Below are positions 10,733 through 21,106 of a DNA stretch of 39,923 nucleotides, one piece after another (positions within the stretch are counted from its first letter, which is position 1; each line of letters begins with the position of its first letter). Below the pieces are notes generated by a model. That model was not told where the DNA came from and made no database searches. It saw only the letters and a list, made by a program, of their open reading frames with translations. Source of the stretch: Larix sibirica (Eukaryota > Streptophyta > Pinopsida > Pinales > Pinaceae); contig NWUY0300028654.1 in NCBI GenBank assembly GCA_004151065.3, forward strand, positions 1 to 39,923. Direction: 5' to 3'. A program made the position numbers and the translations under genes.

Positions 10733-10895
10733 ATATCCCCCTTTGTCATTGATGGAAACCATAATACTTCCCATGGGACCATGCTCCCCTTGTCTTCATG
10801 CTCTCTCTCCCCCTTTTATATCAATGGCAAAGGGAACTCCCCCTGATAATATTTCTCCCCTTAACAACTTCCTTTCCTGTTGAAGATTATGCAAA
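10733..10895 (-). other. multiple polypurine tracts of copy B
   Basis: Next to the LTR the element strand reads AAAGGGGGATAT, the primary polypurine tract that would prime plus-strand DNA synthesis. Further tracts follow within 160 bases: near 10790 (ccccttg), 10809-10817 (tcccccttt), 10836-10845 (actccccctg) and 10854-10862. Several tandem PPTs before the 3' LTR are a known trait of Sireviruses. A perfect 11-bp inverted repeat (10710-10720 and 10743-10753) spans the LTR/PPT junction. Confidence 0.7.
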
Positions 10896-12536
10896 TCAAT
10901 TTGGAGCATAAATCACTTCTAGTTTCCGTCGGAGATACTCAAAAGTCTCCGTCAGGAGAGGCTTTGTGAAAATATCTCCAATATGTTCCTTTGTCCCAAT
11001 GTACTCCAACTTGATGTTCTTTTCAGTGAATTTTTCATGTCGAAAGTGAAACTTGATAGGAATGTGTTTTTTCTTGGCATGCATCACTGGATTCATGGAT
11101 ATGTTTATAGCATTGGTGTTGTCACATGATATCAGAGTAGGCTCATCATATCTCACTTGTATGTCTTGCAGAGTTTTCTTCATCCAGAGGACCTAAGTGC
11201 AACATCTATCTGCTGCAATATATTCTGCTTCTACTGTGGATAAGGATACTAAATATTGCTTCTTGCTCAACTAGGCCACTAAGTAGTCACCTAAGTAGAA
11301 AGCTGCTCCACTATTACTTCTTTTGTCTTCAATACTTCCTTCCCAATCTCCATCAGTGTAGGAAACAATAGTCAACTTATTTCCTTTCATATACCATATC
11401 CCAAAATATATTGTTCCTTTAAGAAATTTGAAGATCCTTTTCACTACTAGAACATGAGTTTCTTTTGGAGTTGCTTCAAATATTACAACCTACCAACTAC
11501 TTGCATTACATTTAGTCTTGAAGCTGCCACATAGAGTAGGTTGCCAATCATTAATATATAGATTCTTTGATCCACTTCTTTAGATTCATCGTCCTTGCTT
11601 AACTTGCAACCGATGACCATAGGAGTACTTATAGGTTTGCAATCTTCCATTTTGAACTTCTTCAACATTTCCTTGATACACTTGGTTTGGTAAATGAAAA
11701 TGCCTTTATCTAGATAAGATATTTAGAGTCCTAGGAAGAAATCCAACTCCCCAAGTAATGACATTTCAATTTCACTCTGCATGTCCTTGGAAAAATTTTG
11801 ACTCAATCTATCATCATCACTTCCAAAGATGATGTCATCAACGTGCACTTCAATGATAATCATGTTGTCTTGATCCACTTTTATGTAGAGATTATTGTTT
11901 GCATTTCCCCTTGTAAAACCCTGTTGTTGTAAGTACCTATCCAATCTTGAGTACCAAGCTCTATGAGCTTGCTTAAGTCCATGTGGAGATTTCTTTAACC
12001 TGCAAATATAGTCTCAATTTTATAATAGTAGGAACCCCTCTAGTTCTTTGATGTGGAATTCTTATTCTAATGATCCATTTAGAAATGTTGATTTTACATC
12101 CATCTGATACACCTTGATTCTTTTGGAACATGCATAAGCCAAGATTATTTTGATTGCTTCCATTCTAGCCACAGGAGCAAATGTTTCTTCAAAATCTATT
12201 CCTTCAATCTGAGCATGTCCTTTGCATACTAATATTGCTTTGTTTTTGTTTAACTTTCCATCTTCATTGAGCTTGTTACTGAAGACCCATTTTGTACTAA
12301 TCACATTTTTGTCTCTTGGTCTTGGAACTAGTTCCCATGTCTCATTCTTCTCTATTTTATTTGGTTCTTCTTCCATGGCCTTAGTCCAATGTTCATCATT
12401 TTTGGATTCTTCAAAGCTACTTGGTTCAACTGTGGATAGTAATGAAAAGTGTCCTTGTTATGGTGTCTTTGCTTTCCTTCTTCTTCTCGTTTCTATTCCG
12501 ACACTTTTATCCCCAATAATCTATTCTGGTGGATGA
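10896..12536 (-). pseudogene. copia reverse transcriptase and RNase H (copy B)
   Basis: Reading leftward from about 12536, the RT domain opens with [14 protein letters not shown] and STKWVF, then [17 protein letters not shown] and [12 protein letters not shown] (12062-12376). The catalytic motif is HVDDIIFG (11834-11845 encodes HVDD), where family members have YVDD or YIDD, so the first Tyr is replaced by His. The CKPISTPM and LLYVAASR blocks follow (11483-11668). RNase H ends the frame (10896-11183) with CDNTNAINISMNPVMH and a tail stopping at APN. Several stops and frameshifts separate the segments, so no active enzyme can be made. In intact elements RT/RNase H copies genomic RNA into DNA inside the particle. 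Confidence 0.85.
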
Positions 12537-13359
12537 TTCCTCTGATACCAGTGCTTAGGTGTCTTAGAAGGTGTCTGAAAGTTCTGCTAGTTTTTTTCTT
12601 GTTCTGCTTCTGGTTGTTTCTCCTCTTCTTCGTCCTCTTCTTCTTCTTCTTGCTTTAGTTCTTCCACTTCTTGTTCATCGAGGATGTTTGAATTTCTGCA
12701 AGTTTTTGGCAAGCTTATTTCATCAACTTTTACATTGATGCTTTCCACTATCTTGTTGATTCTTAGATTGTAGAATTTTTATGCTTTTATTGTGTGTGAG
12801 TACCCAACAATTATTCCTTCATCCACTCAAGAGTCAAATTTTCAATCTTCTTGTTTTCCCTTTTTATGTAATGCTTGCCTCCAAACACTCTGAAGTGCTT
12901 GACATTAGTCAGTCTTCCTTTCCATATCTCATATGGAGTCTTGTCATTGTTACTTCTGAGCAATCCTGTGCTTAAAATATGAATGGTTGTATGTATTTCT
13001 TGTACCCAAAAGATATCACTTAGCTTGGAATCATTCAGCGTGGTTCTAGCCATTTCTTGTACAGTTCTGTTTTTCCTTTCAACAACTCCATTTTTGTTGA
13101 GGTGTTCTAGCCGCTGAGAATTCCCTTTTTATTCCATGTTCTCCACAAAAATACCACAACTCATTTGAACTGAACTCACCTCCATTCTCTGATCTTAAGC
13201 ATTTGGATTTCAAATCTGTTCCATTTTCAACCATTTCCTTGAATATCTCGAAACATTCGAAAGCTTCTGACTTTTTCTTGAGGAAGCAGACCCATGTCAT
13301 TCTTGTGTAGTCATCGATGAGTAGCATGAAGTATTTCTCATCATCCAATCATCATAGCC
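12537..13359 (-). pseudogene. copia integrase core and C-terminal part (copy B)
   Basis: The core starts with KYFMLLIDDYTRMTWV (first catalytic Asp present) at 13079-13348. It continues to LRSENGGEF, where the family has SDNGGEF, so the second catalytic Asp is Glu. After TPQQ the frame is lost where the catalytic Glu should lie. The C-terminal part (12811-13053) has MARTTLNDSKL, DKTPYEIWKGR and FRVFGGKHYIKR. A Glu-rich linker towards RT (about 12600-12660) is low complexity. The upstream zinc-binding part is separated by the insert at 13360-13651. Confidence 0.82.
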
Positions 13360-13651
13360 TGCGTAGTGCGCATCAATACTCAGTTCAATCTTCAACTACC
13401 CAACAATACGTAATAACATAATGACAATACAGTAACTTCTATCTGCCAGTACAAGCTAACTCTTTACCCTTATATTTCCTACATGTTTATACGTCAAAAC
13501 ATGGGTGGATCTCGTTACAAAGTAGACACAACTCCTAATTAACTTCTAACTAACTTCAGCCTTCTGCGTGGTTTTGGTCCAAATGATGAGTTGTCCCATG
13601 GTCAATCTCTAGTGCATGACTTCCAAGACAGGTCCAAAACCCAATCCAACA
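13360..13651 (-). mobile_element. LTR-like insert inside integrase of copy B
   Basis: 292 bases without homology to integrase interrupt the frame between HRRMGHIHFDN and the DDEKYFML segment. On the element strand the insert starts TGTTGGATTGG and ends ACTACGCA, giving TG...CA ends. It contains an AAATATAAGG TATA-like string, so it may be a short solo LTR. The flanking five bases (tagcc and attat) do not form a target duplication, and about 80 codons of native sequence are missing at the site, so a deletion accompanied or followed the insertion. The exact edges are uncertain. Confidence 0.45.
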
Positions 13652-13875
13652 ATTATCAAAGTGTATATGGCCCATTCTTCTATGCCAAAGCCAACTTTCA
13701 TCTTCCTTTCCCAAACAACAAATTTCTTTCCCAATCTCATTTTGGATGTATATGTTATTTGGACTTCTTGTCGTTGTTTCCACTAGTTTGCCTGATCCTT
13801 CTTTCCTTATTTCACATTATTTTGAATTGAATATAATTGTGTGTCCATGATCACACATTTGGATAACACTGTAAG
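13652..13875 (-). pseudogene. pre-integrase zinc-binding region fragment (copy B)
   Basis: The minus strand reads EDESWLWHRRMGHIHFDN, the His-His half of the HHCC zinc-binding module before copia integrase. Upstream pieces resemble the C-terminal protease region (NNIYIQNEIGKE, then a CDHGHT-like motif near 13850). The Cys-Cys half is lost to the insert on the left. Copia similarity fades at about 13876. Confidence 0.75.
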
Positions 13876-14164
13876 GCCCTTCTTGTAGGGTCCCTTCATG
13901 CTTAACCTGAAACTCAACCACNATTCTACTAGCTTTTTGGAATGTTCCAAGAACCTTTAAGCCTTCGAGCCAAGTTCCAGAATTTTTGGCCACATATGAT
14001 TGTATTTATATGTCCATCATCTTAATGAAATTCATACACGTTTATCATATCTTATGTCTTTGGATTTGTTTTCATCCAATTTATCATGTTCCTGATTAGG
14101 CACGCCAACAATTACCTTGCATTACCTTGTCTAATTTTAGATCAATGGATGTTTCCTTATTATA
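13876..14164. other. short unrecognised spacer with one N
   Basis: There is no copia similarity and no open frame. An N lies at 13922. The sequence ends directly at the tgttga start of the next LTR and has no PBS-like string there, so it is flanking DNA on the outer side of copy C's 3' LTR, or an assembly join. Confidence 0.5.
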
Positions 14165-15921
14165 TGTTGAAATATTGAGAGAGGGGATGAATCAATATTC
14201 ACTAATTTAAACAATTTTTTTTTATTTCTTAGACTTGTAATTGCATCCCAAATATCATACAATCAAGCACATAAGCATAAATACACAATACATAGAGGTT
14301 TTATGTGGAAATCCAAATGAAAGAAAACTATAGAATGTTGTTCTTATGATTATAAAGAGTACATTCAATCTTATGTGCACCAACATAAAGCAAGCACCAA
14401 ATCCCTGATTTTTCTGGCACCAACTAACTGAGGAGGCACCAACCCCCTTATGAGCACCAACTCACACTTCTCAGGCACCAACCTGAAGGAGACTACAATC
14501 TCCTATCCTTGCCCCAATTCCACCACCTTGATGATAAAAATAATGATGTTCTATTGAATCTTTGGTTAGACTTTGCTTTGTCAATTCTCTTCTCTTTGTT
14601 CTCCATAATCTCAAATCCTGTTTCTGTAGATGCAATCACATGTGCATACCTATCTCTCTTGTTCATACACAGTGCTTACTCATCATCTCACAACTTCTTG
14701 TTCATTTTTGTAGCTTCCATATTATATGCAATCCTCAACACTTTTCATTCAAGGTTGCACCATATATGCATACTTATATCCCTTCATATCATACATAAAA
14801 CTTACTTAATGCTTCTTCAAAACCGAGAAGAGATTCATACTTTGCTAACTGTAGTGCTCAAATCTGCTTGTTGCACAATCAATAAATAGTCCTCAAAATT
14901 CCTTCATATCTCCTTCAAATCAGTCTTCAAACCATTGCTTGTCTATTTGACCTTCGACCTTGTTTATTGTAACTTTTACCTCTTGAATGATACAAAATTT
15001 AGCCTCTTTAACGCCACAAACTTTGGCCTCTTTACTGTTCCTACGCTCTCATTTACTGTTGAATCTTCGCCCTTATTTACTGCACCTTTGACCTCTTTAT
15101 AATGCTGTAACTTCCCCCTTTTAATTTGCTGCAAACTTGCCTTAGGAGAGGGTTACCATCTTTGCCAAAGATCATACCCGAAACCAATGAAGTGAGGTTG
15201 CTTCTCTTTGCCAAAATAGACCCTAACTTTTGCTTTGAGAGATTGAAATTTTGCTTCATAAGTGATTGTCATTTAGCTAAGATTTCACCTTTAAATTTTA
15301 GTATGTACAAAGTAGAAGAAAGAAGAAATCGAGTTACAAAAATGATGCCCTCCATCGTATTATTTATACACGTTGAGGTACTTTAAAAAGCGTCATAAAA
15401 AATTTAAGTGGGCTGATCTATACTTAATCAGTCCAAGCTTTTATGAGAATTCTTTAGAGATGACTTAAACCCTTTATTTGACCAACACTTTAGAACATTT
15501 CTTTTAGGGATATTTTACCCCCTTTTTAGGGAAACTTCAAAGCGTCTTTGGGGGTATTAGGTATTTTTTACCATACTTCTTTAGGGATTTTGTAGAAGGT
15601 TGTCTTTGACCCCCTTTTAGGGAAATTCATGTGGAAACATCTTCATTACTTTAGGGGATTCTTCTTCAAGACACCATCATTACTTTAGGGGTTTATTCAC
15701 TTGATCCATTGTGTACAACTCAAAGTGGGAATGTTGATACAACCACATGTTATCTCATCCCGTGAGGGCCATGCTTAACAGCTANNNNNNNNNNNNNNNN
15801 NNNNNNNNNNNNNNNNNNNNNNNNNNNNNNNNNNNNNNNNNNNNNNNNNNNNNNNNNNNNNNNATGGAGTTATATACACTTCTTGCTTGGATTTTGAGAT
15901 CAATGACAACCTTATTCAACA
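14165..15921 (-). repeat. copia 3' LTR of copy C with a 79-base gap
   Basis: The plus strand runs from tgttgaaat to ttcaaca. The first 360 bases (U5 side) and the last few hundred resemble the other LTRs, but the middle (about 14525-15450) does not, marking a second LTR subfamily. The fragment at 28015 looks closer to this type (both lack the caccaat insertion after aatatt). TATAAATA on the element strand lies at 15361-15368. Six gcaccaa motifs occur between about 14377 and 14490. Ns fill 15785-15863. Confidence 0.8.
15785..15863. other. assembly gap (79 N)
   Basis: There are seventy-nine consecutive Ns inside the LTR, so its length and the spacing across it are not reliable. Confidence 0.95.
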
Positions 15922-16110
15922 ATATCCCCTTTGTAATTTATGGAAATCATCATACTCCCCCTATCATCATGATTTTGATCTTTATGTCCCTATTTGACAT
16001 CAATGGTAAAGGGTAACTCACTCTAAAAATATCTCCCCCCCCCATGCTCTTGCTGTGTTGCTCACATCTATTTTTATACTGAAGATTATGCTCATCAATT
16101 TGGAGCAAAA
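15922..16110 (-). other. polypurine tracts of copy C
   Basis: The element strand reads AAAGGGGATAT against the LTR start. Extra purine runs lie at about 15956-15961 and in the nine-C run near 16035-16043. The inverted repeat spanning the junction in copy B is degraded here: the left arm is intact at 15899-15909 and the right arm has two changes. Confidence 0.65.
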
Positions 16111-17751
16111 TTAATCCCAGTCTCTAGCAAATATGCTCAAAGGGACCTCCCTCGAGAGAGGATTCATGAAGATATTTGCAATATGTTGCTTGTCCCAATA
16201 TACTCCAACTTGATGTTCTTTTTTGTGACCCATTTCGGTAGAAATTGAAACTTTATATGAATATGTTTTGTCTTGGAATGCATCACTGGATTCTTGAATA
16301 TGTTTATAGCACTAGTTTTGTCATAGAGTATCGAAATAGGCTCATCATATTTCACCTGTATGTCTTGCAGAGTTTTTTCATCCAAAGAAACTGAGTAGAA
16401 CCTGTTGCTGTTGCATATATTTTGCTTCTGCTGTGGATATAGATACTAAATATTGCTTCTTTCTCAACCAAGACACTAAACAATCACCCAAGTATAAATA
16501 TTCTCCACTTGTACTTTTTCTATCATCAATGCTTCATGCTTAGTTTGCATCTATGTAGGAAACCATAGTGAAGTCATATCCTTTCGAATACCATAGTCCA
16601 AAGTATGTTGTGCCTTTAAGATATTTGAAGATTCACTACTAGAACATGAGTTTCTTTTTGAGCTGCATAAAATCTTGCAAATTTTCCAACTGCCTGCATA
16701 ACAGCTGGTCTTGAAGCTATCACATAGAGTAGACTAATAATCATCAATCTATAAAGTATTTGAACCACACCTTTGGATTCATCATTTTTATTAACTTGCA
16801 ACCAGTGACCATAGGATTAGTTACAGGTTTGCAGTCTTCCAATATGAATTTATTCAATGTTTCCTTGATGTACTTGGTTTGGGAAATGGAAATGCCATCA
16901 TCTAGCTCAAATATCTGGAGTCCCAAGAAGAAAGTTAACTCTACAAGTAAGGATATTTCAAATTCACTCTGCATATCCTTGAAAAAATTATGACTCAATT
17001 ACCTGTCATCATCACTTCCAAAGATAATGTCATCAATGTACACTTCAATAATAATCATATTATCTTGATCCACTTTTTTGTAGAGATTATTATTTGCATT
17101 TCCCCTTCTGAATCCCTATTGTTGTAAGTACCTGTCCAGTATTGAGTACCAATATATATAAGCTTGCTTAATTCCATACAGATCTTTATTTACCATGCAA
17201 ACATAGTCTCCATTTTTTGATAGTAGGAAATCCTCTGGTTGTTCGATGTAGACCTCTTCTTCTAATTCTCCATTTAGAAAAGCTGGATTTATGTCCATTT
17301 GATACACTTTCATTAGAATTTTGGAACATGCATAAGCTAAGATCATTCTGATTGCTTCCATTCTGGACACAAGAACAACTGTTTCTTCAAAATATATTCC
17401 TTCAATTTGAGTGTATCCTTTGCATACTAGTCTTGCTTTGTTTCAGGTTACCTATCCATCTTCATTGAGCTTGTTTCTAAAAACCCATTTTGTACCAATC
17501 ACATTTTTATCCTTCGGTCTTGGAACCAGTTCCCATGTCTCATTCTTCTGTATCTGATTTAGTTCTTCTTCCATAGGCTTGATCCAATGTTCATCATTTA
17601 TGGTTTCTTCAAAGCTGCTTGGTTCAACTGTGGATAATAAAGAAAATTGTCCTTTTTCAGGTATCTGTGCTTGACTTCTACTTCTAGTTCCTATATTGAT
17701 ACTTTGTCCCCAATAATCTGTTCTAGTGGATGATACTTCTGATACCATCAC
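16111..17751 (-). pseudogene. copia reverse transcriptase and RNase H (copy C)
   Basis: The RT start at 17452-17751 reads [20 protein letters not shown]. The palm part (17116-17370) has [14 protein letters not shown] and YQMDINPAFLNG, then the EVYIEQPEDF block. The catalytic motif YIDD is intact (17029-17040). CKPVTNPMVTG and a LLYVIASRPAVMQ block follow at 16616-16998. RNase H (16164-16385) keeps NPVMHSKTKHIHIK, but the preceding CDN is YDK. Frameshifts separate these blocks, so the enzyme is dead even though the polymerase site itself is better preserved than in copy B. Confidence 0.85.
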
Positions 17752-17817
17752 TTATGTGTGTTAAAATGTGTTTGAAATTTTTGCTATTTTTTTCCTTGTT
17801 CTACTTTTGGTTGCTTC

Positions 17818-17852
17818 TCTTCTTCTTCTTCTTCTTCTTCTTCTTCTTCTTC
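17818..17852 (+). repeat. (TTC)n microsatellite in the integrase-RT linker
   Basis: About eleven tcttct-type triplets encode a Glu run on the element strand. The matching linker in copy B (about 12600-12660) is also Glu-rich but interrupted, so the repeat probably expanded within copy C after separation. Confidence 0.85.
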
Positions 17853-18730
17853 CTGCTTCCATTCTACCTCAACCTATTCTTCAAATATGTTTGAATTTAT
17901 GCTTTCCTTCCTGGTCTTCACTAGGATGGTTTCATCAATTTTTACGTTGATTACTTCCACTATCTTGATGAGCCTTAGATTATAGCATATGTATGCTTTG
18001 ATTTTCCATGAGTACCCAACAAATATGCCTTCATCCACTCAGGAGTCAATTTTTCCAATCTTCTTGTCTTTTCTTTTTATGTAGCATTTACTTCCAAACA
18101 CTCTAAAGTGTTTGACATTGGCCGACCTTCCTTTCCATAACCCATATGGAGTCTGGTCACTATTACTTATGAGCAGTCCTTTGTTCAATATGTGAATGAC
18201 TGTATGTACTGCTTGTACCTAAAAGATATCGCTTAGCTTGGAGTCATTCAACATAGTTCTAGTAATTTCTTGTATAGTTATATTTTTCTTTTCAACAACT
18301 CCATTTTGCTGAGGTGTTATGACTGCTAAGAATTACCTTTTTATCCATGTTCTTCATAAAAATACTTGAATTCATTTGAAGTGAACTCACCTCCATTATC
18401 TGATCTCAAGCTCTTGATTTATAAATTAGTTTCATTTTCAACCATTTCCTTGAATATCCTAAAACATTCGAAAGCTTTCGACTTTTTCTTGAGGAAGCAA
18501 ACCCAATGTCATTCTTGTGTAGTCATCAATGATCAACATGAAGTATTTATCACCATGTCCTTTTTTCCTCATCGACCCACATAGATTAGTGTGTACAATT
18601 TCCAATGGCTTTGTTGTGGAATATTCCTTTATCTTGATTGGCCCAACTGATCCTTCTTTCCTTACTTCACATTCTTTTGAATTGAATATGAGTGTGTGTC
18701 CTTGGTCACACATATGGATGACATTGCAAA
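17853..18730 (-). pseudogene. copia integrase lacking its zinc-binding module (copy C)
   Basis: The frame 18459-18713 runs from CDQGHTLIFNSKECEVRKEG straight into KIKEYSTTKPLEIVH and then YFMLIIDDYTRMT. In the family about 80-100 residues with the HHCC zinc-binding module lie between these two parts (seen in half in copy B), so an in-frame deletion removed it. Further left, SDNGGEF is intact near 18395-18420, and a TPQQ-like run follows near 18310. The C-terminal part continues to about 18000. The loss of the HHCC module, plus stops, makes it inactive. Confidence 0.8.
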
Positions 18731-19458
18731 TTATGCTTCATATTTTCAATAAGTAGGACATTTTCTTCCAAGTCATCTTTGTTTCCAAGATTGACTGTGC
18801 CTTTTCCCAAAATTTTGGCTGAGTTGTTATTACCAAACAAGACAGACCCTTCTTTTTCTTTCTTTAATGACACAAATATATTTTTGTCACCTGTCATATG
18901 CTTTGAGCATCCACTGTCAACACACCATTGAATTCTTTTATTTTGGGCTTGTAAGGCAAGTCCACATTCCTCAACCTTCAATTCTTCTTGCTTCTTTTTC
19001 CAAGTTCTGTGTTGTTCCTCTATATGATTGGAAAGAACCTGTCTTGTTTTCCTTGAAGAAACTGACGAATTACTTCTACAATTTATGGATATGTGTCTAA
19101 AATTATTACATTTGTAGCATTCAATTTCATAACCTAGAGCCCTAAAGCTGTTATAATTTCCGTCAAAATCCACACAAGGATTTTTGAGATAATTTCCTTC
19201 ATAGTGATTCTTGGGATTCTCATAGCTACTTATATTCCATGTGTTTCTACGCCTTGTATAGGCTCTAGAATTTATATCCTTATGCCCAAATTTATAGCAA
19301 GAATAACATAAGCCAAGAAAATTATTTTGGTACCTGAGTGTGGGTGGTCTCCAAGTTGGTGCAATTCTTCTGAAATCGTGATCTTCATTTTGAGTCTTCT
19401 CTATTGTTGGTGGTTGATTCCATGTTCTCTTGAATGTATGATCTTCTTCTTGATTCAA
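18731..19458 (-). pseudogene. copia protease with two extra zinc knuckles (copy C)
   Basis: The protein from residue 1 to about 204 is the same as in copy A, including the Ser-for-Cys change in the first knuckle, the intact CYKCNNFRHISINC knuckle and the VDSGCSKHMTG protease site. From the following residue the two diverge. Copy C continues in frame through FGNNNSAKILGKGTVNLGN and towards the protease end, so its C-terminal part is better preserved. The divergence point in DNA is 18846 (6646 in copy A). The frame joins the integrase region with a small shift. Confidence 0.8.
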
Positions 19459-21040
19459 CTTTATCGTTGGTTTCTGTATGTCCTCTTTTAGAGGTTTTCA
19501 TTTCTCTTTGATGGAACCTTTAATAGCATCTGCATAACTCCTTTGCTCTGCTTCATTTTCCTTCATCATAAAGCTTGAACCCTTATCAATATCATTTTGT
19601 TTATATCCAAGTCTAGACCTGTCATCAAAGGGATTTTGATTGCCAAGGATTTCATCCAGTATTTTGGTGCTATTGCCAAAATTTTGTTAGATGTCCTTCT
19701 TTTGTAGTTCCTTTCTTAGTGAGACTATTTCAATTTCCATATTATTATATATCTTCTCCTTTTCTACAAGTTTTGTTTTGAGTGTTTATTCAATCGCCTT
19801 GGACTCTTCCAACCGAACCTTAGATCTATGAAAATTTGCTTGGTTTCTTCATGATTTCTGTTAGAGCTTTGAGAGTCTTCGTTTAGTTTTCTTATCTCTT
19901 CCTTGAGTGGCTTGTTTTTCTTCCTTTCTTTTTTTAGATTACTTAAGGCACTAATCAATTCTTCCTCAAGATTCACTTCTTCTTCTTCACAGTCTTCCTC
20001 ATTATTCTTAGTAGTTTCCTCTAATTCCATGAAGAGCATTCTTCGTGAGTCATTGTCACTATCACCATCTTCATCAAATGAGGAATTATCCTCTTTTGAA
20101 TAGAGAATTTTCTTTTTCAAAAATCTTCTTTTATTTATTTCCTTGTCCCTTTTATGATATTTCTTTTCTTTCTTCGGAACTTCTTCTTCATCACTATCCG
20201 AGCCCTTTGCATAAGGACATTTGAAAGCAAAATGACCAATTTTACCACAATTAAAACAATTGAAAGAAAGATTACCTTTGTACTTCTTGGTTCCCTTTTT
20301 TAACTTTCTCACAAAGTTGGCTTTTTCTTCATTGTTTGAATCATCACTGCAGCTAGAGCATGAGCATGATTTTGACTTTTTCTTTTTCTTCCTTGACTTC
20401 TTAGAGGCCTTGAAATCTACTTCCCTTCTGGATGGATTTTCCTGTTTTGTTCTCATTTCGCATGCTATAAGAATTTCATGTAATTCATCCACAATTTATC
20501 TAGATATTGTCCTTCCTCTAGAGATGATAGTTTAGAATCAAACCTCATCGGGGGAGATTTGAGTATTTTCTGAAAAATTACTGGACTTTAAATCTTTTCT
20601 CCCATTCCTCTCATGGTATTCACAATTTCATCATCTCGAAGAAAATAAGCTGCAATATCTTCATCTTCCTTCATTTTCAAGTGTTCAAATTGTCTTAGGT
20701 AAGTTTGAAGCTTATCCCTTTGACTTTAACATCTCCTTCATACACATTCTTGAGTTTGTCCCATATTTCTTTTGTTGAGGTACAATGCATAACCTTGACA
20801 AATTGTGATCTTGTTAGATCACCCAAAATCACATGCATGGCCTTTGCATTACATTCAAAGGGTCTTCTTTCAATTGTACTGGTCGTTGCAGTAGTATTTG
20901 ATACAATGTATTCATTTACTACATCCTACCAAACCTCAAGTCCATGTGACTATAAGTTTCATCCTTATGCTCCAGAAAGCATAGTTCAACCCGTTAAATA
21001 ATGGTAATCCATGCTTGATATATTCTCCGTGCTTATCCAT
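19459..21040 (-). pseudogene. copia gag, Sirevirus-like, broken (copy C)
   Basis: This is the same sequence as the gag of copy A: start at 21040 (MDKHGEY), early stop, then the 242-codon open part (19764-20492) with the CFNCGKIGHFAFKC knuckle, acidic run and coiled-coil-prone tail. Every stop and frameshift seen in copy A is present here. I found one base difference in this stretch or next to it (8753 versus 20953). Because an inactive gag was copied with its defects, the likeness must come from DNA-level copying or an assembly error, not from two separate retrotransposition events of an active parent. Confidence 0.8.
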
Positions 21041-21092
21041 TATTCTTACCATGATCTACCTTTCAGTGGTTAAACTATTCCTGAAGGAACCA

Positions 21093-21104
21093 ACTCTAAT
21101 TCCA
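21093..21104 (-). other. degraded primer-binding site (copy C)
   Basis: The string actctaattcca, identical to that of copy A, lies two bases before the LTR. It has the same three changes from the tRNA-iMet-type PBS, one more shared defect. Confidence 0.7.
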
Positions 21105-21106
21105 AT

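Larger units (their letters stand above)
8907..13875 (-). mobile_element. copia element B (polymerase part only)
   Basis: This copy consists of the 3' LTR at 8907-10732, PPTs, RNase H, RT and integrase, in the usual minus-strand order. It ends at about 13875 in the pre-integrase region, 47 bases short of an N at 13922. Gag, protease, PBS and its own 5' LTR are missing. Its coding part is the complement of what copy A retains, but A and B lie in the wrong order to be two halves of a single element. No target-site duplication was found. Confidence 0.72.

Noticed and set aside
13355-13656. Target-site duplication for the insert in copy B
   Set aside because: The flanking five bases differ (tagcc and attat), and native sequence is missing at the site.
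6083-13875. Copies A and B as two halves of one element split by an insertion
   Set aside because: On the minus strand the polymerase part lies upstream of the gag part, and a full LTR with PPT and PBS sits between them. This is a shared-LTR chain, not one split element.
14509-14889. 126-codon plus-strand ORF with hydrophobic runs that could look like a membrane protein
   Set aside because: It lies wholly inside the copy C LTR, overlaps another frame and has composition expected from pyrimidine-rich LTR DNA.
17768-17950. Leu-rich ORF resembling a signal anchor
   Set aside because: It is translation of the (TTC)n microsatellite on the non-coding strand.
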